Assembly (NCBI RefSeq): GCF_022967985.1
Contig: NZ_JALJVC010000009.1
Span: 49,501 to 113,500 of the forward strand
Length of the DNA: 64,000 bases
Source of the DNA: Acinetobacter lwoffii
GTDB taxonomy: Bacteria > Pseudomonadota > Gammaproteobacteria > Pseudomonadales > Moraxellaceae
Direction of reading: 5' to 3'
The notes beneath the pieces are model-generated. The model searched no databases and was not told the origin of the DNA. It worked only from the letters and a program-made list of their open reading frames with translations. Made by a program: the position numbers and the translations under genes. Below are positions 26,126-35,558 of this stretch, in pieces (the stretch's first letter is position 1; each line of letters begins with the position of its first letter).

Positions 26126-26464
26126 TTAGTGATTTTCTGACGCATGGTTAATGGTGTATTTTGGAATTTCAATTTCCAGATCTTCATCGTCCAGTTTAAC
26201 CTGACAAGAAAGACGTGAATCAGGTTCTAAACCCCAGGCACGATCGAGTAAGTCAGCTTCAACATCATCCATTTCTTCCAGGCTGTCAAAACCTTTGCGT
26301 ACCACTACATGGCAGGTGGTACACGCTGCTGACATATCGCAAGCATGTTCAATTTTAATGCCATTTTTCAGTAGGCTTTCGCAAAGATTGGCATTTTGTT
26401 CGACTTCAAACTCAGCACCTTCGGGGCAAATCTGCGCATGTGGAAGAACTTTAATACGTGGCAT
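26126..26464 (-). CDS. fdx: ISC-type [2Fe-2S] ferredoxin
   Basis: Electron carrier of the ISC system that supplies reducing power for cluster formation on IscU. 112 residues. The four cluster-binding cysteines are at 42, 48, 51 (ACDMSAACTTC) and 87 (LSCQV), the positions known for E. coli Fdx. The C-terminus is acidic (DDEDLEIEIPKY). It is the last gene of the operon, 15 bases after hscA. No iscX follows; a strong terminator lies downstream. Confidence 0.96.
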   Translation of the reverse strand: MPRIKVLPHAQICPEGAEFEVEQNANLCESLLKNGIKIEHACDMSAACTTCHVVVRKGFDSLEEMDDVEADLLDRAWGLEPDSRLSCQVKLDDEDLEIEIPKYTINHASENH

Positions 26465-26479
26465 AGTCGTTACCTTAAA

Positions 26480-28339
26480 TTAGTTTGAGTTTGACCAGTC
26501 GTCGAGTTTAGTGCCCTTAAGAGCTGCATCAATATGTTGATTCATACGTGCTGCTGCAAAAGCATCACTATGTATTTTAAGCTGTTCAACGGCAGATTCA
26601 ATTGCTTTGATATCTGAACCCTGAAGCTGAGTTTCAAGTTGTGCTTGCGCAGTTTGCAGTGCTGCAAGTTGTTCCTCAGTCAAAAGACCGGCATCTGCTT
26701 TGAGTGCCTGAACCAGTGCTTCCAGCTCACGCTGTGCTTCAACTTTGGTTTCATTCAAATGTCGAAGATTTTTATCTTCTTCAGCGAATTTATAGCCGTC
26801 TAGCAACAGGCGCTCAGTATCTTCACCCGATAAACCATAAGATGGCTTGATATCGATTTGAGCAGTCATGCCAGAAGTAGTTTCTTTCGCAGATACAGTC
26901 AGCAAGCCATCAGCATCGACCTGGAACGTCACTTCAATACGTGCCTGACCAGCAGTCATTGGCGGAATGCCATGCAGGACAAAACGCCCTAAACTACGGC
27001 AATGCTCAACCAGATCACGTTCACCTTGAACCACATGAATCAACATGGCAGTCTGGCCATCTTGATAAGTCGTAAATTCCTGACGACGAGCGACTGGAAT
27101 CGCAGTATTACGCGAAATTAATCGTTCAACCAGTCCGCCCATGGTTTCAAGACCAAGAGACAGAGGCGTCACGTCTAATAGTAATGAGCCATCAGTTGAG
27201 TTGCCAATCAATTGGTTCGCAGTAATTGATGCGCCAATAGCAACCACTTCATCCGGATTAATAGTGCATAGTGGTTCTTGATTGAATACTTCACGCACGG
27301 CTTTTTGTACTGCATAAGAACGGGTTGAGCCACCGACCAAAACGACATTTTGAATGTCATCCAGTTCAAGCTTGGCATCACGCATCACACGCTTACATAC
27401 GCTGATGGTCTTATCCAAAGCAACTTTAATGATCTCTTCAAATGTCGGACGGTCAAGCGTCAATACCTGATCAAGCAATTTGAGTTGAACTGAATCTGCA
27501 TCAGACAAAGCTTCTTTGGCTTTACGTGCTGCAACCACAAAATGTGCATATTCTGCATCATTCAAGGTGTCAATATTCAGTTGTTTCTTGGCCCATTTCA
27601 GGATCAAACGATCTAGGTCATCACCACCGAGGGCAGTGTGGCCACCGGTTGCCAGAACTTCAAACACACCTTGACTAAAACGCAGAATCGAAACGTCAAA
27701 GGTACCACCACCCAAGTCGTAGATCACATAGTTGCGATCTGTACTTAAGTTGCTTTCCTGATCGAGACCATAAGCAACAGCAGCAGCGGTTGGCTCATTC
27801 AACAAACGTAAAACATTCAAGCCAGCAAGTTGAGCAGCATCACGGGTTGCCTGACGCTGTGCTTCATCAAAGTAGGCCGGAACAGTAATAACGGCACCAT
27901 TGACCGGATTTTGCAGACTGGCTTCAGCGCGGTCTTTCAACTGCTTTAAAATTTCTGCAGAAATCTCAACCGGCGTCTTACGGCCTTGTGCGGTTTCAAA
28001 AGCCGGCATTTCATTCGCTTCACCAACCAACGCATAAGGATGCTGGAATTTGATGTCAGCTTTCGAGCGACCCATAAAACGTTTTACAGAAATGATGGTG
28101 TTTTTAGGGTCAGTAGTAATGAAAGGCGCAGCTTCATTGCCGTATTGAGTCTGTTGTTCTGCATAATGCACGATAGAAGGAAGTAGCACACGACCTTGTT
28201 CGTCATTAAGTACTTTGGCTTTACCTGAAAGAACCGTGGCAACCAAAGAGTGGGTGGTGCCTAAATCGATACCAATCGCAATGCGGTGTTCATGTGGTGC
28301 ACTTGATTGACCTGGTTCTGCAATTTGCAAGAGAGCCAT
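26480..28339 (-). CDS. hscA: Hsp70-type chaperone for Fe-S assembly
   Basis: Specialised DnaK homologue that binds the LPPVK motif of IscU and promotes cluster transfer using ATP. 619 residues, typical. The ATPase domain shows [13 protein letters not shown] (about 23-35), [24 protein letters not shown] and [12 protein letters not shown]; the substrate-binding domain follows ([14 protein letters not shown] about 390-403), then a helical lid. The N-terminal [11 protein letters not shown] is characteristic of HscA. In the operon between hscB and fdx. Confidence 0.97.
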   Translation of the reverse strand: MALLQIAEPGQSSAPHEHRIAIGIDLGTTHSLVATVLSGKAKVLNDEQGRVLLPSIVHYAEQQTQYGNEAAPFITTDPKNTIISVKRFMGRSKADIKFQHPYALVGEANEMPAFETAQGRKTPVEISAEILKQLKDRAEASLQNPVNGAVITVPAYFDEAQRQATRDAAQLAGLNVLRLLNEPTAAAVAYGLDQESNLSTDRNYVIYDLGGGTFDVSILRFSQGVFEVLATGGHTALGGDDLDRLILKWAKKQLNIDTLNDAEYAHFVVAARKAKEALSDADSVQLKLLDQVLTLDRPTFEEIIKVALDKTISVCKRVMRDAKLELDDIQNVVLVGGSTRSYAVQKAVREVFNQEPLCTINPDEVVAIGASITANQLIGNSTDGSLLLDVTPLSLGLETMGGLVERLISRNTAIPVARRQEFTTYQDGQTAMLIHVVQGERDLVEHCRSLGRFVLHGIPPMTAGQARIEVTFQVDADGLLTVSAKETTSGMTAQIDIKPSYGLSGEDTERLLLDGYKFAEEDKNLRHLNETKVEAQRELEALVQALKADAGLLTEEQLAALQTAQAQLETQLQGSDIKAIESAVEQLKIHSDAFAAARMNQHIDAALKGTKLDDWSNSN

Positions 28340-28373
28340 AGTGTTACATCCTTTGCACGTTAAATATTAAAAA

Positions 28374-28889
28374 TTAGAAATCATCATCAAGATCAAAGCT
28401 GTCATCGTCCAGGAAGCGGTCTTCCGCTTTGTCGATATCGGCCATGACTTTAACGAAGAAGCGTAGTTTGCGCACTGTATCGCGTGCTTCGGCCCAGTCT
28501 TCATCCGCATAATCAATTTTGAACTCGCGAACCAAGCCTTCAATCCATTGCTGGACTTCGACTTTCAGTGAAGTTAAATCTTCAGCAGAGGTTGCATCGT
28601 CAAGTTGTTCACGAATTTCCAGAGCGTCCTGCAAGAATTCAAAATCACTGATCGACTGATCTAAGTGATAATCCTGTTTCTTGAGAGACAGTAAATACGC
28701 TGCACGGCTATCGACCGCTGACAAGGCTTTAAATGCCTGATTGATATCACTTGATTTAATCAGAGCCTGATCTTTGTCTTCAGCTTTATCTGGGTGATAT
28801 TGTTGCTGCAACTTTAAAAATTCAGTCTTTAAAGCCGCCAAATCAATATCGAGTGCTACAGGAAGGTTGAACAACTCAAAATGATTCAT
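28374..28889 (-). CDS. hscB: J-domain co-chaperone for Fe-S assembly
   Basis: Co-chaperone that delivers IscU to HscA and stimulates its ATPase. 171 residues with an N-terminal J domain (MNHFELFNLPVALDIDLAALK, HPD at 32-34) and a C-terminal three-helix domain that binds IscU. The acidic C-terminus (DDDSFDLDDDF) ends at 28374. Downstream of iscA across a 103-base gap holding a strong palindrome, so it may be expressed at a different level from iscRSUA. Confidence 0.96.
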   Translation of the reverse strand: MNHFELFNLPVALDIDLAALKTEFLKLQQQYHPDKAEDKDQALIKSSDINQAFKALSAVDSRAAYLLSLKKQDYHLDQSISDFEFLQDALEIREQLDDATSAEDLTSLKVEVQQWIEGLVREFKIDYADEDWAEARDTVRKLRFFVKVMADIDKAEDRFLDDDSFDLDDDF

Positions 28890-28938
28890 GGGAGATGGGA
28901 TCCGCGATTAATGAGCAAAAATAACTGTATAAATGCAA

Positions 28939-28967
28939 TTAAAACAGTGTGAAACACACTGTTTTAA
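28939..28967 (-). terminator. Intra-operon hairpin between iscA and hscB
   Basis: A perfect 13-bp inverted repeat, TTAAAACAGTGTG (28939-28951) and CACACTGTTTTAA (28955-28967), with an AAA loop. It has the form of an attenuating terminator or an mRNA processing/stability hairpin in the isc transcript; the T tract on the minus strand (TTTTAATT) is moderate. Confidence 0.75.
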
Positions 28968-28992
28968 TGTCAAAAGAGAATAACTGCCGGGT

Positions 28993-29313
28993 TTATACAG
29001 TGAAGGATTCACCACAACCGCATTCGCCTTTTTTGTTGGGGTTGTTAAATTCGAAGCCTTCGTTCAAGCCGTTTTTAACATAGTCCATCTCCATACCTTC
29101 AAGATAAACCAGACTTTTCGGGTCAACGAATACTTTAACCCCAAACTGTTCAAAGGCTTGGTCATGTGCATCGACTTCATCGACGAACTCGAGCACATAG
29201 GCCAGACCAGAACAGCCTGAAGTTTTCACACCAACGCGAATGCCTTCACCCTTACCGCGATTTTTTAAATAATTGCTGATATGAGTTGCAGCATTTTCAG
29301 TTAAATGGATCAT
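28993..29313 (-). CDS. iscA: A-type Fe-S carrier
   Basis: 106-residue A-type carrier that takes [2Fe-2S] clusters from the IscU scaffold and helps form [4Fe-4S] clusters in client proteins. The three invariant cysteines are in SGCSGLAY (about residue 35) and the C-terminal GECGCGESF. Adjacent to iscU with a 34-base gap in the operon. The context and length favour IscA over ErpA or SufA. Confidence 0.96.
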   Translation of the reverse strand: MIHLTENAATHISNYLKNRGKGEGIRVGVKTSGCSGLAYVLEFVDEVDAHDQAFEQFGVKVFVDPKSLVYLEGMEMDYVKNGLNEGFEFNNPNKKGECGCGESFTV

Positions 29314-29347
29314 GAAAACTCCGTTAAAATTTCAAAACGTGGAACAA

Positions 29348-29734
29348 TTAAGCTTTAACTTTCTTGCTACGGTAGTCTTCTACAGCTGCTTTGATTGCAT
29401 CTTCAGCAAGAACAGAACAGTGTACTTTTACTGGTGGAAGTGCAAGTTCAGTCGCAATATCAATGTTCTTGATCGCTTGGGCTTGATCCAAAGTTTTACC
29501 TTTGAGCCATTCGGTCACAAGTGAACTTGATGCAATGGCAGAACCACAACCATAAGTTTTGAAACGTGCTTCTTCAATCACACCTTCGTCGTTTACCTGA
29601 ATCTGTAAACGCATCACGTCACCACATGCTGGCGCACCAACCATACCAGTACCAACGTTTTCAGCATTTTTATCTAAAACGCCAACATTACGAGGGTTTT
29701 CGTAATGATCAATTACTTTTTCGCTATAAGCCAT
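29348..29734 (-). CDS. iscU: Fe-S cluster scaffold protein
   Basis: Scaffold on which IscS-derived sulphur and iron are assembled into a [2Fe-2S] cluster. 128 residues. Ligands are Cys37, Asp39, Cys63, His105 and Cys106; the HscA recognition motif LPPVK is at 99-103. It follows iscS after a 104-base spacer containing a hairpin, and precedes iscA. Confidence 0.97.
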   Translation of the reverse strand: MAYSEKVIDHYENPRNVGVLDKNAENVGTGMVGAPACGDVMRLQIQVNDEGVIEEARFKTYGCGSAIASSSLVTEWLKGKTLDQAQAIKNIDIATELALPPVKVHCSVLAEDAIKAAVEDYRSKKVKA

Positions 29735-29799
29735 GTTGCTTCTCCAAACCTCGGGGTCAGCCTTAGTATTAAATATGGGGGTAAAAAAACTTTTCTCAA

Positions 29800-29829
29800 T
29801 GAGATAGCAACGGATTTGTCACTATCTCA
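29800..29829 (-). promoter_or_regulatory. Intercistronic hairpin between iscS and iscU
   Basis: 8-bp inverted repeat TGAGATAG (29800-29807) and CTATCTCA (29822-29829) in the 104-base iscS-iscU gap, followed on the minus strand by a T7 tract about 13 bases on. It may be a processing site, a leaky terminator or an sRNA target region; which one cannot be decided from sequence. Confidence 0.5.
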
Positions 29830-29838
29830 GAATGAAAA

Positions 29839-31056
29839 TTAGTGCTCAGCCCACTCAACTTTAGAAAGGTCAATACCTTCCTTATACATATCCCAAAGCG
29901 GAGAAAGTTCACGTAACTTCTCAACAGCAGCTTTAGTGATAGTCAATACGTGATCGATATCTTCTTCAGTGGTGTATTTACCGAAGCTGAAGCGGATCGA
30001 ACTGTGTGCAAGTTCGTCTGAAAGACCCAATGCACGAAGTACATAAGATGGTTCAAGTGTTGCAGATGTACATGCCGAACCTGAAGATACCGCAGCATCT
30101 TTCAATGCCATCATCAATGATTCGCCTTCAACGAAGTTGAAGCTAATATTCAGGTAGTTCGCTACGTTTTGTGTTGGATGGCCGTTCAGGAACACTTGTT
30201 CAAGACCTTGTAAACCATTCCACAGCTTGTCGCGAAGTACACGTAAACGAGTCTGTTCAGCTTCCAGGTTTTTGCCTGCAAGTTCAAAGGCTTCACCCAT
30301 ACCTACAATCTGGTGAGTCGCAAGGGTACCTGAACGCATACCACGTTCGTGGCCGCCACCATGCATTTCAGCTTTAAGGCGTACACGTGGGCTACGACGT
30401 ACAAACAGTGCGCCAATACCTTTAGGGCCATAGATCTTGTGCGCAGAGAAACTCATCAAGTCTACTTTTAAAGTTGAAAGATCAATTTCAACTTTACCTG
30501 CCGCCTGAGCTGCATCTACATGGAAGAAAATCTTGTTGGCGCGAGTGATTTCACCAATCGCTGCAACATCAGTCACAGTACCGACTTCATTGTTCACCAT
30601 CATCAGGGAAACAAGAATCGTATCTGGACGGATCGCTGCCTGTACCATTTCTGGAGTAATTAAACCGGTTTGAGGTTGAGGCTCAATATAGGTAATTTCA
30701 AAACCTTCAGACTCAAGCTCACGACAGGTATCTAAAACTGCCTTATGTTCGATTTTAGAGGTAACGATATGTTTACCTTTAGATGCATAGAAATGAGCTA
30801 CACCTTTAAGCGCAAGGTTGTCTGACTCGGTCGCACCCGAAGTCCATACGATTTCACGTGGATCAGCTTTAATTAAATTCGCAACTTGTTCACGTGCATA
30901 TTCAACTTTTTCTTCTGCTTGCCAACCATACGCGTGTGAACGAGATGCCGCATTACCAAAGGTACCATCGAATGTTAAGCATTCCATCATACGTTCAGCA
31001 ACCTGAGGATCTACAGGAGTTGTAGCTGCATAATCAAGATAAATCGGACGTTTCAT
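29839..31056 (-). CDS. iscS: Cysteine desulfurase
   Basis: PLP enzyme that removes sulphur from cysteine to give alanine and an enzyme persulphide, feeding IscU, tRNA thiolation and other pathways. 405 residues, standard. Evidence: N-terminal [13 protein letters not shown], the substrate/PLP region [15 protein letters not shown] lysine in [10 protein letters not shown] (about residue 207), and the mobile catalytic loop SSGSACTSA near 328. It begins one base after the iscR stop, so translation is probably coupled to the regulator. Confidence 0.97.
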   Translation of the reverse strand: MKRPIYLDYAATTPVDPQVAERMMECLTFDGTFGNAASRSHAYGWQAEEKVEYAREQVANLIKADPREIVWTSGATESDNLALKGVAHFYASKGKHIVTSKIEHKAVLDTCRELESEGFEITYIEPQPQTGLITPEMVQAAIRPDTILVSLMMVNNEVGTVTDVAAIGEITRANKIFFHVDAAQAAGKVEIDLSTLKVDLMSFSAHKIYGPKGIGALFVRRSPRVRLKAEMHGGGHERGMRSGTLATHQIVGMGEAFELAGKNLEAEQTRLRVLRDKLWNGLQGLEQVFLNGHPTQNVANYLNISFNFVEGESLMMALKDAAVSSGSACTSATLEPSYVLRALGLSDELAHSSIRFSFGKYTTEEDIDHVLTITKAAVEKLRELSPLWDMYKEGIDLSKVEWAEH

Positions 31057-31057
31057 G

Positions 31058-31531
31058 TCAAATACCTGTAACCGATAAAAGGGCTGAATCTAAAGGTGCT
31101 GATTTTTGGCGTAATGACACAGTCTGGACGTTGTCACGTGCAACCAGATCAGCAAGCGAGATTTTTTCTAAATAATCGGCGATGTGATGGGAGAGTTCCT
31201 GCCATAAATCATGAGTCAAGCACATCGCACCATTCTGGCAGTTGCCTTTATGGTCACAGCGAGTCGCATCAACTGTTTCGTTTACAGCTTCAATAATTGC
31301 TAACACAGTAATTTCATCTGCATTACGTGCTAAATGGTAACCACCATTTGCGCCACGAACACTAGAAACTAAACCATGACGCTTGAGCTTCGCAAATAAC
31401 TGCTCAAGATAAGCAACAGAAATAGTTTGACGTGCTGCAATTTCAGCGAGCGTTATCGTTTTTTCAGAAGGCTGCAAAGCTAGATCAAGTAGAGCAGTCA
31501 CAGCGTAGCGACCGCGAGTGGTTAGGCGCAT
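31058..31531 (-). CDS. iscR: Fe-S responsive transcriptional regulator
   Basis: Rrf2-family regulator that binds a [2Fe-2S] cluster and represses its own isc operon when clusters are plentiful. From ATG 31531 ([19 protein letters not shown], the conserved start; upstream in-frame codons add four residues) the protein has 157 residues. Winged-helix domain spans about 1-80 ([21 protein letters not shown] recognition region). The cluster ligands Cys92, Cys98, Cys104 and His107 fall at exactly the positions known in E. coli IscR. A matching IscR box overlaps its promoter. First gene of the isc operon. Confidence 0.97.
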   Translation of the reverse strand: MRLTTRGRYAVTALLDLALQPSEKTITLAEIAARQTISVAYLEQLFAKLKRHGLVSSVRGANGGYHLARNADEITVLAIIEAVNETVDATRCDHKGNCQNGAMCLTHDLWQELSHHIADYLEKISLADLVARDNVQTVSLRQKSAPLDSALLSVTGI

Positions 31532-31564
31532 GATTCGATACACATGGTTAGACTAGATGTGTAG

Positions 31565-31593
31565 ATTTTATGAATCCCGACTAAATTAGTCAA
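31565..31593 (-). promoter_or_regulatory. Sigma-70 promoter of the isc operon
   Basis: On the minus strand, TTGACT (-35, 31593-31588) and TAAAAT (-10, 31570-31565) are separated by 17 bases, close to consensus, about 35 bases upstream of the iscR ATG. Confidence 0.75.
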
Positions 31594-31597
31594 GTTA
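31573..31597 (-). promoter_or_regulatory. Type 1 IscR-binding site in the iscR promoter
   Basis: The minus strand reads TAACTTGACTAATTTAGTC followed by GGGATT, matching the published type 1 pattern (ATA-S-YY-GACT-R-WWW-Y-AGTC-RR-S-TAT) at the GACT...AGTC core and nearly all flanking positions. It spans the -35 and spacer of the promoter, as expected for repression by holo-IscR. Confidence 0.8.
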
Positions 31598-31643
31598 TTT
31601 TTAGTAGACCTTAGTGGGATTTAATTTTTGGAGAATGAAAGAT

Positions 31644-32294
31644 TTACATGCTCAGCCAATTATACACTAATAACGTAATCAAAAGTACGCTGCTTAAGCC
31701 AAAAATGATGTTAATGCGCTTTTGACGGCGTTCAACCCGTTTCAGGCGGTTTTTATACTGTTTGACTTCCACTTGCAGGGTATTGATCTTGGAACGCTGC
31801 TCTTCAATTTTCTTTAGAAGCGGCGCAATACGCTTTTTAGAGGCAATAATTTCCGCTTCATCCGTCGGCGCATCAGACAGCCAGTGTTTCCAGTCGGCTA
31901 ATACTTTAGGCAAACTGAATACGGTTAACAGATCACGAAACTCATCTTTTAAAACCTGATGACCATCAATACGCATGCTACGAATGCTACGATGATTACC
32001 AAAAATGAAAATTTTAATCAGGTCGGGCAATGTGGTGCGTACATCCAGGTCGACAATGCGGCCCGGTGCTTTATGGTCAAATAATAGTCCATTGGGGGTG
32101 AATTGCACATAAAAGTCGAAATACGGAATATAGCTATTGATTTTAATCGAAATGTTTTCATCTACAAACTTTTTGGCCTGTAATGCAACGACACGATCAT
32201 GCTTGAGAATGAAAGTAAATATTGTCTCTAAAACAATTAACGTCATCGTAAGCAACAAATGCGGTTGATTTTGACTTTGTTGCGATTCGCTCAT
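31644..32294 (-). CDS. SCP2/UbiJ-like protein with C-terminal membrane anchor
   Basis: About 216 residues. The N-terminal half looks like an SCP2 lipid-binding domain of the UbiJ type: a hydrophobic opening helix, then DLDVRTTLPDLIKIFIFGN and RSMRIDGHQVLKDEF, which match the UbiJ pattern of a domain ending in an acidic/hydrophobic ridge. A predicted coiled coil (about 150-190, LLKKIEEQRSKINTLQVEVKQYK) and a C-terminal transmembrane helix (about 195-213) follow. UbiJ is an accessory factor for ubiquinone hydroxylations. In Pseudomonas ubiJ lies near phasin genes, and here a phasin is the divergent neighbour, which supports the call. A dedicated ubiE-ubiJ-ubiB locus may exist elsewhere, making this a paralogue. 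Tentative. Confidence 0.5.
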   Translation of the reverse strand: MSESQQSQNQPHLLLTMTLIVLETIFTFILKHDRVVALQAKKFVDENISIKINSYIPYFDFYVQFTPNGLLFDHKAPGRIVDLDVRTTLPDLIKIFIFGNHRSIRSMRIDGHQVLKDEFRDLLTVFSLPKVLADWKHWLSDAPTDEAEIIASKKRIAPLLKKIEEQRSKINTLQVEVKQYKNRLKRVERRQKRINIIFGLSSVLLITLLVYNWLSM

Positions 32295-32497
32295 ATACAA
32301 CCAATCCTTACCTGAAATATAAAGTGTAAAAGCTTCCTGCTTGTGAAGAGATTTCAGGGTTAAATCAAATTAGACTTGAAATAAATTGCTTTGTAGAACA
32401 GTTTATCAAATCTATCAAGTACTAAATTTGCTATTATGCAGTGGTTTTGTAGAATAATTTATAATAATTGCGCAGAAAACAAACAGGAGCCGTGCAC

Positions 32498-32971
32498 ATG
32501 GACAAGTCAAAAACAGCACAAGACTCAGCTGAAGCTTCGAATGAGAAAATGCTGAAACCCAAGTCTAAATCTGCCTCGGAGCGCAAATCGGTTCTTGATT
32601 TTCGTAAATACACCAAACAGATCTGGTTGGCTGGACTCGGGGCATTTTCACGTGCAGAAGAAGAAGGCAATAAACTGTTTGACTCGCTGGTCAAGGTCGG
32701 GGAAGAACTTGAATCTAAAACTGCAGATATTGCCGATCAAACTGTAGAGAAGGTTTCAGAAAAAGCCAAAGAGTCGGTCACAGACACCAAAGACAAAGTG
32801 GAAAAATTAATCGACAACTCTATTCATCACTCATTGAATCGTATAGGATTAGTCACACTGAAGGATGTACAGTATTTGGAACGTTTAATTCTCCAGTTGC
32901 ATGCCAAGGTTGATCAGTTGACTGCGGAACAAGAAAAAATGAAAGAAGAATTGCCGAAAAAACTTAAATAA
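32498..32971 (+). CDS. Phasin-family (PhaF/PhaI-like) protein
   Basis: 157 residues from ATG 32498, which has AGGAG eight bases upstream; the frame extends back to a TTG that is probably not used. The N-terminus is Lys/Ser-rich, then the phasin signature KYTKQIWLAGLGAFSRAEEEGNKLFDSLVKVGEELE (region about 38-75), and a long amphipathic coiled coil (SEKAKESVTDTKDKVEKLID, then ERLILQLHAKVDQLTAEQEKMK). Phasins coat polyhydroxyalkanoate granules or act as membrane-associated stress proteins. No PHA synthase or depolymerase is nearby, so the role may be general. Divergent from the SCP2-like gene. Confidence 0.88.
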   Translation: MDKSKTAQDSAEASNEKMLKPKSKSASERKSVLDFRKYTKQIWLAGLGAFSRAEEEGNKLFDSLVKVGEELESKTADIADQTVEKVSEKAKESVTDTKDKVEKLIDNSIHHSLNRIGLVTLKDVQYLERLILQLHAKVDQLTAEQEKMKEELPKKLK

Positions 32972-33133
32972 AATGACTTTATTTATTATTCAATGTTTTT
33001 TTCGCATATTTTTTGAAAAAAAAGAGGTTCTTAAGTATTGCGTTTATACCTAAAGCATTGCTATAAAGGCGTTATGGCATGTTAAACCAATTCTTGAACC
33101 TTAAATAAACGATATTAAGAGGACGTAATCTTC

Positions 33134-33406
33134 ATGAATAAATCAGAATTAATTGATGCAATTGCAGAAAAAGGGGGATTATCTAAGGCTGACGCAGGTA
33201 AAGCTTTAGATGCTACAATTGCTTCTGTTACTGAAGCTTTAAAATCGGGTGATACAGTAACTTTAGTGGGTTTTGGTACTTTCGGTGTGAAAGAACGCGC
33301 TGCACGTACTGGCCGTAACCCACAAACTGGTGCTACTCTTGAGATCAAAGCAAGCAAAGTACCTAGCTTCAAAGCAGGTAAAGGCTTAAAAGACGCTGTA
33401 GCTTAA
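33134..33406 (+). CDS. hupB: DNA-binding protein HU-beta type
   Basis: 90-residue nucleoid protein that bends DNA as a dimer. [23 protein letters not shown] opens the helical dimer domain; the beta-arm carries GRNPQTG (about 61-67) with the intercalating proline, then [21 protein letters not shown]. Length and sequence are standard for HU-beta rather than IHF. It has its own terminator and precedes ppiD, a common gene order in Gammaproteobacteria (often lon-hupB-ppiD; lon is absent here). Confidence 0.97.
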   Translation: MNKSELIDAIAEKGGLSKADAGKALDATIASVTEALKSGDTVTLVGFGTFGVKERAARTGRNPQTGATLEIKASKVPSFKAGKGLKDAVA

Positions 33407-33420
33407 GCTTACCCAGCGAC

Positions 33421-33448
33421 GAAACGCGCCTTCTTTGGCGCGTTTTTT
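33421..33448 (+). terminator. Terminator after hupB
   Basis: AAACGCGCC pairs with GGCGCGTTT (33422-33430 with 33437-33445) followed by a T run. Confidence 0.92.
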
Positions 33449-33536
33449 ATTGATAAATTTAATTGTGATGATTAACACATTCATTCAATGGGTATTTTCG
33501 GTTAAAATCCTTTGCAAATAAAATATTGGAATACTT

Positions 33537-35402
33537 ATGGAAGCTTTTCGTAAAGTTATTAAGGGTTGGTTGGGCAAAGTCTTGCTCGTTCTGTTTTTGA
33601 CCCCGTTAGCACTTGTAGGTATTGAAGGATATTTTAGCAGCGGAAACTCTGATGCGGCAAAATCAGTGAACGGGACTGAAATATCTCAAAAAGAATTAGA
33701 GTCACTGACCAAATCATTTAAAGAACAATATCTCAGTTATGCCAATGGGGATGAAACTTTACTGAATCAAAGCTTCATTGACCAAAAAGCCATGGATACT
33801 CTGGTTGCACGTACTTTATTGCTGCAACAGGCTGAAGAATTAGGGATCAGTCTGAGTGACCAGCAAATTGAACAGATGATTGCTCAGCAGCCTACTTTCC
33901 AGCAAGATGGAAAGTTCTCGAATGCTTTATATGAAAATTATCTAAAATCAATTGGCATGACTAATCGTGCTTTGATTGAAAGTTTACGTAAAGATCATGC
34001 GCTGAAGATGCTGTCATCGACTTTCCTGGATTATCCATTGGTAAGCCCAGTCGAAATGCAGCAGATTGCTGATTTACAAACTGAACAACGTCATATTCAT
34101 ATTTCCAGCATTAATCTGGACAGCTATAAAAAAGATGTCAAAGTGACGGATGCAGATATTGCTGCCTATTATGAAAAACACAAAACGCTATTCAAACAGC
34201 CGACCAGCGTAGATGTCGACTATGTGGTGTTAAAGCCAAGCGATATTCAGGTGCAGAGTTTGGCGGTTACCGATGCTGAACTTCAAGAAGCGTACACGGC
34301 TTTTGTCGCGACACAAAAACAGGCAGTTAAACCAGATGTGAAGCATATTTTAATTACGGCGGACAGTCGTAGTGATGCTGAAGCAAAAAAACTGGCGACC
34401 GATATTGCAGCCAAAATTAAAGCCGGTACTACTTTTGCTCAGGCAGCAGCACAATATTCTGAAGACCCTGAATCTAAGTCTAAAGGTGGCGCGCTTGCCG
34501 TTTATGAAGAAGGTGTATTTGGTACTGCATTTGATCAGACGGTTAGTTCTTTAAAATCGGGTCAGGTGTCTGCACCAGTGAAAACAGATTATGGTTACCA
34601 CATCATTTCTGTGCAAACGCCAGATGTTGCAGTTCCTTCTTTTGAATCACAAAAAGCACGTTTGTCTGAAGAAGCCTTGGCTGCTAAAAAATCCAATGCA
34701 TTCTCTGATACGGTCAATACGCTAAATGATATGGTGGTAGGAAGTGATTCTCTGGATGTCGTTACACAGGAAGTTAAAGGTGTACAAGTCCAGAAAGCCC
34801 AAGGTGTAACACTTTCGACCCGTGATCCTGTGCTGAGCGATGCTAACCTCAAAGTCAAATTGTTTAATGACGATGTTAAAAATGGTGATCGTAATGCTTC
34901 ATCAAGCATTCAGTTAGCCAATGGTGATGTAGCCTGGATAAAGGTGCGTAATTATCATGCAGCCGGCGAACAAACACTGGCAGAAGCAAAACCGCGTGTT
35001 AAGGCTCAGCTGATTGAAGACAAAGCAGCTGCTTTGGCAAAAGCAAAAATTCAGAAAGCTTTGGATGAGTTCAAAACCAAACCGGTTGCAGCAGTGGCGA
35101 AAGGTGATTTGATCTTTGAAGATGCTGGTGTTTACACACGTGCTGAAGGTTTACTAAAACGTGATGTACAGCGTGCGGCTTTTAGTCTTCCGACACCAAA
35201 AGCAGGCCATTGGTCAGTGACGACAGCGAAAATGCCAAATGAGCTGGTTGTGGTTGCGGTATCAGAAGTAAAGAAAAATCCGGTGGATGTATTGAGTGTA
35301 GAACAACGCAGTGAGTTGATGAAGTTATATCAACAACTTCGTGGTCAGCAAGAATTTGATGACTATACGCGTTACTTGAAATCTCAGGCAAAAATCAAAT
35401 AA
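33537..35402 (+). CDS. ppiD: Periplasmic chaperone / peptidyl-prolyl isomerase D
   Basis: Inner-membrane-anchored periplasmic foldase that meets newly translocated envelope proteins at SecYEG. 621 residues. One N-terminal membrane anchor (about 14-33, GKVLLVLFLTPLALVGIEGY), a SurA-like N-domain (about 35-190), a single parvulin domain (about 265-360: KHILITADSRSDAEAKK, then SEDPESKSKGGALAVYEEG and GYHIISVQ), and a C-terminal helical region. It begins with MEAFRKVIKGWLG as usual. Strong terminator downstream. Confidence 0.95.
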   Translation: MEAFRKVIKGWLGKVLLVLFLTPLALVGIEGYFSSGNSDAAKSVNGTEISQKELESLTKSFKEQYLSYANGDETLLNQSFIDQKAMDTLVARTLLLQQAEELGISLSDQQIEQMIAQQPTFQQDGKFSNALYENYLKSIGMTNRALIESLRKDHALKMLSSTFLDYPLVSPVEMQQIADLQTEQRHIHISSINLDSYKKDVKVTDADIAAYYEKHKTLFKQPTSVDVDYVVLKPSDIQVQSLAVTDAELQEAYTAFVATQKQAVKPDVKHILITADSRSDAEAKKLATDIAAKIKAGTTFAQAAAQYSEDPESKSKGGALAVYEEGVFGTAFDQTVSSLKSGQVSAPVKTDYGYHIISVQTPDVAVPSFESQKARLSEEALAAKKSNAFSDTVNTLNDMVVGSDSLDVVTQEVKGVQVQKAQGVTLSTRDPVLSDANLKVKLFNDDVKNGDRNASSSIQLANGDVAWIKVRNYHAAGEQTLAEAKPRVKAQLIEDKAAALAKAKIQKALDEFKTKPVAAVAKGDLIFEDAGVYTRAEGLLKRDVQRAAFSLPTPKAGHWSVTTAKMPNELVVVAVSEVKKNPVDVLSVEQRSELMKLYQQLRGQQEFDDYTRYLKSQAKIK

Positions 35403-35415
35403 AATTGTTGTATAG

Positions 35416-35442
35416 AAAACCAGCCTGCGGGCTGGTTTTTTA
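35416..35442 (+). terminator. Terminator after ppiD
   Basis: A 10-bp stem AAAACCAGCC/GGCTGGTTTT (35416-35425 with 35430-35439) with a TGCG loop and T tail. Confidence 0.95.
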
Positions 35443-35558
35443 TTTTCTAAAACTTATAGTTTTATAGGTAATAATATTAAATATCTGATATATAATTATT
35501 TTAGGCTGTAATCCAGTCTATATCCATTCAGCATAAATAAAAAATGATAAGGCATATA

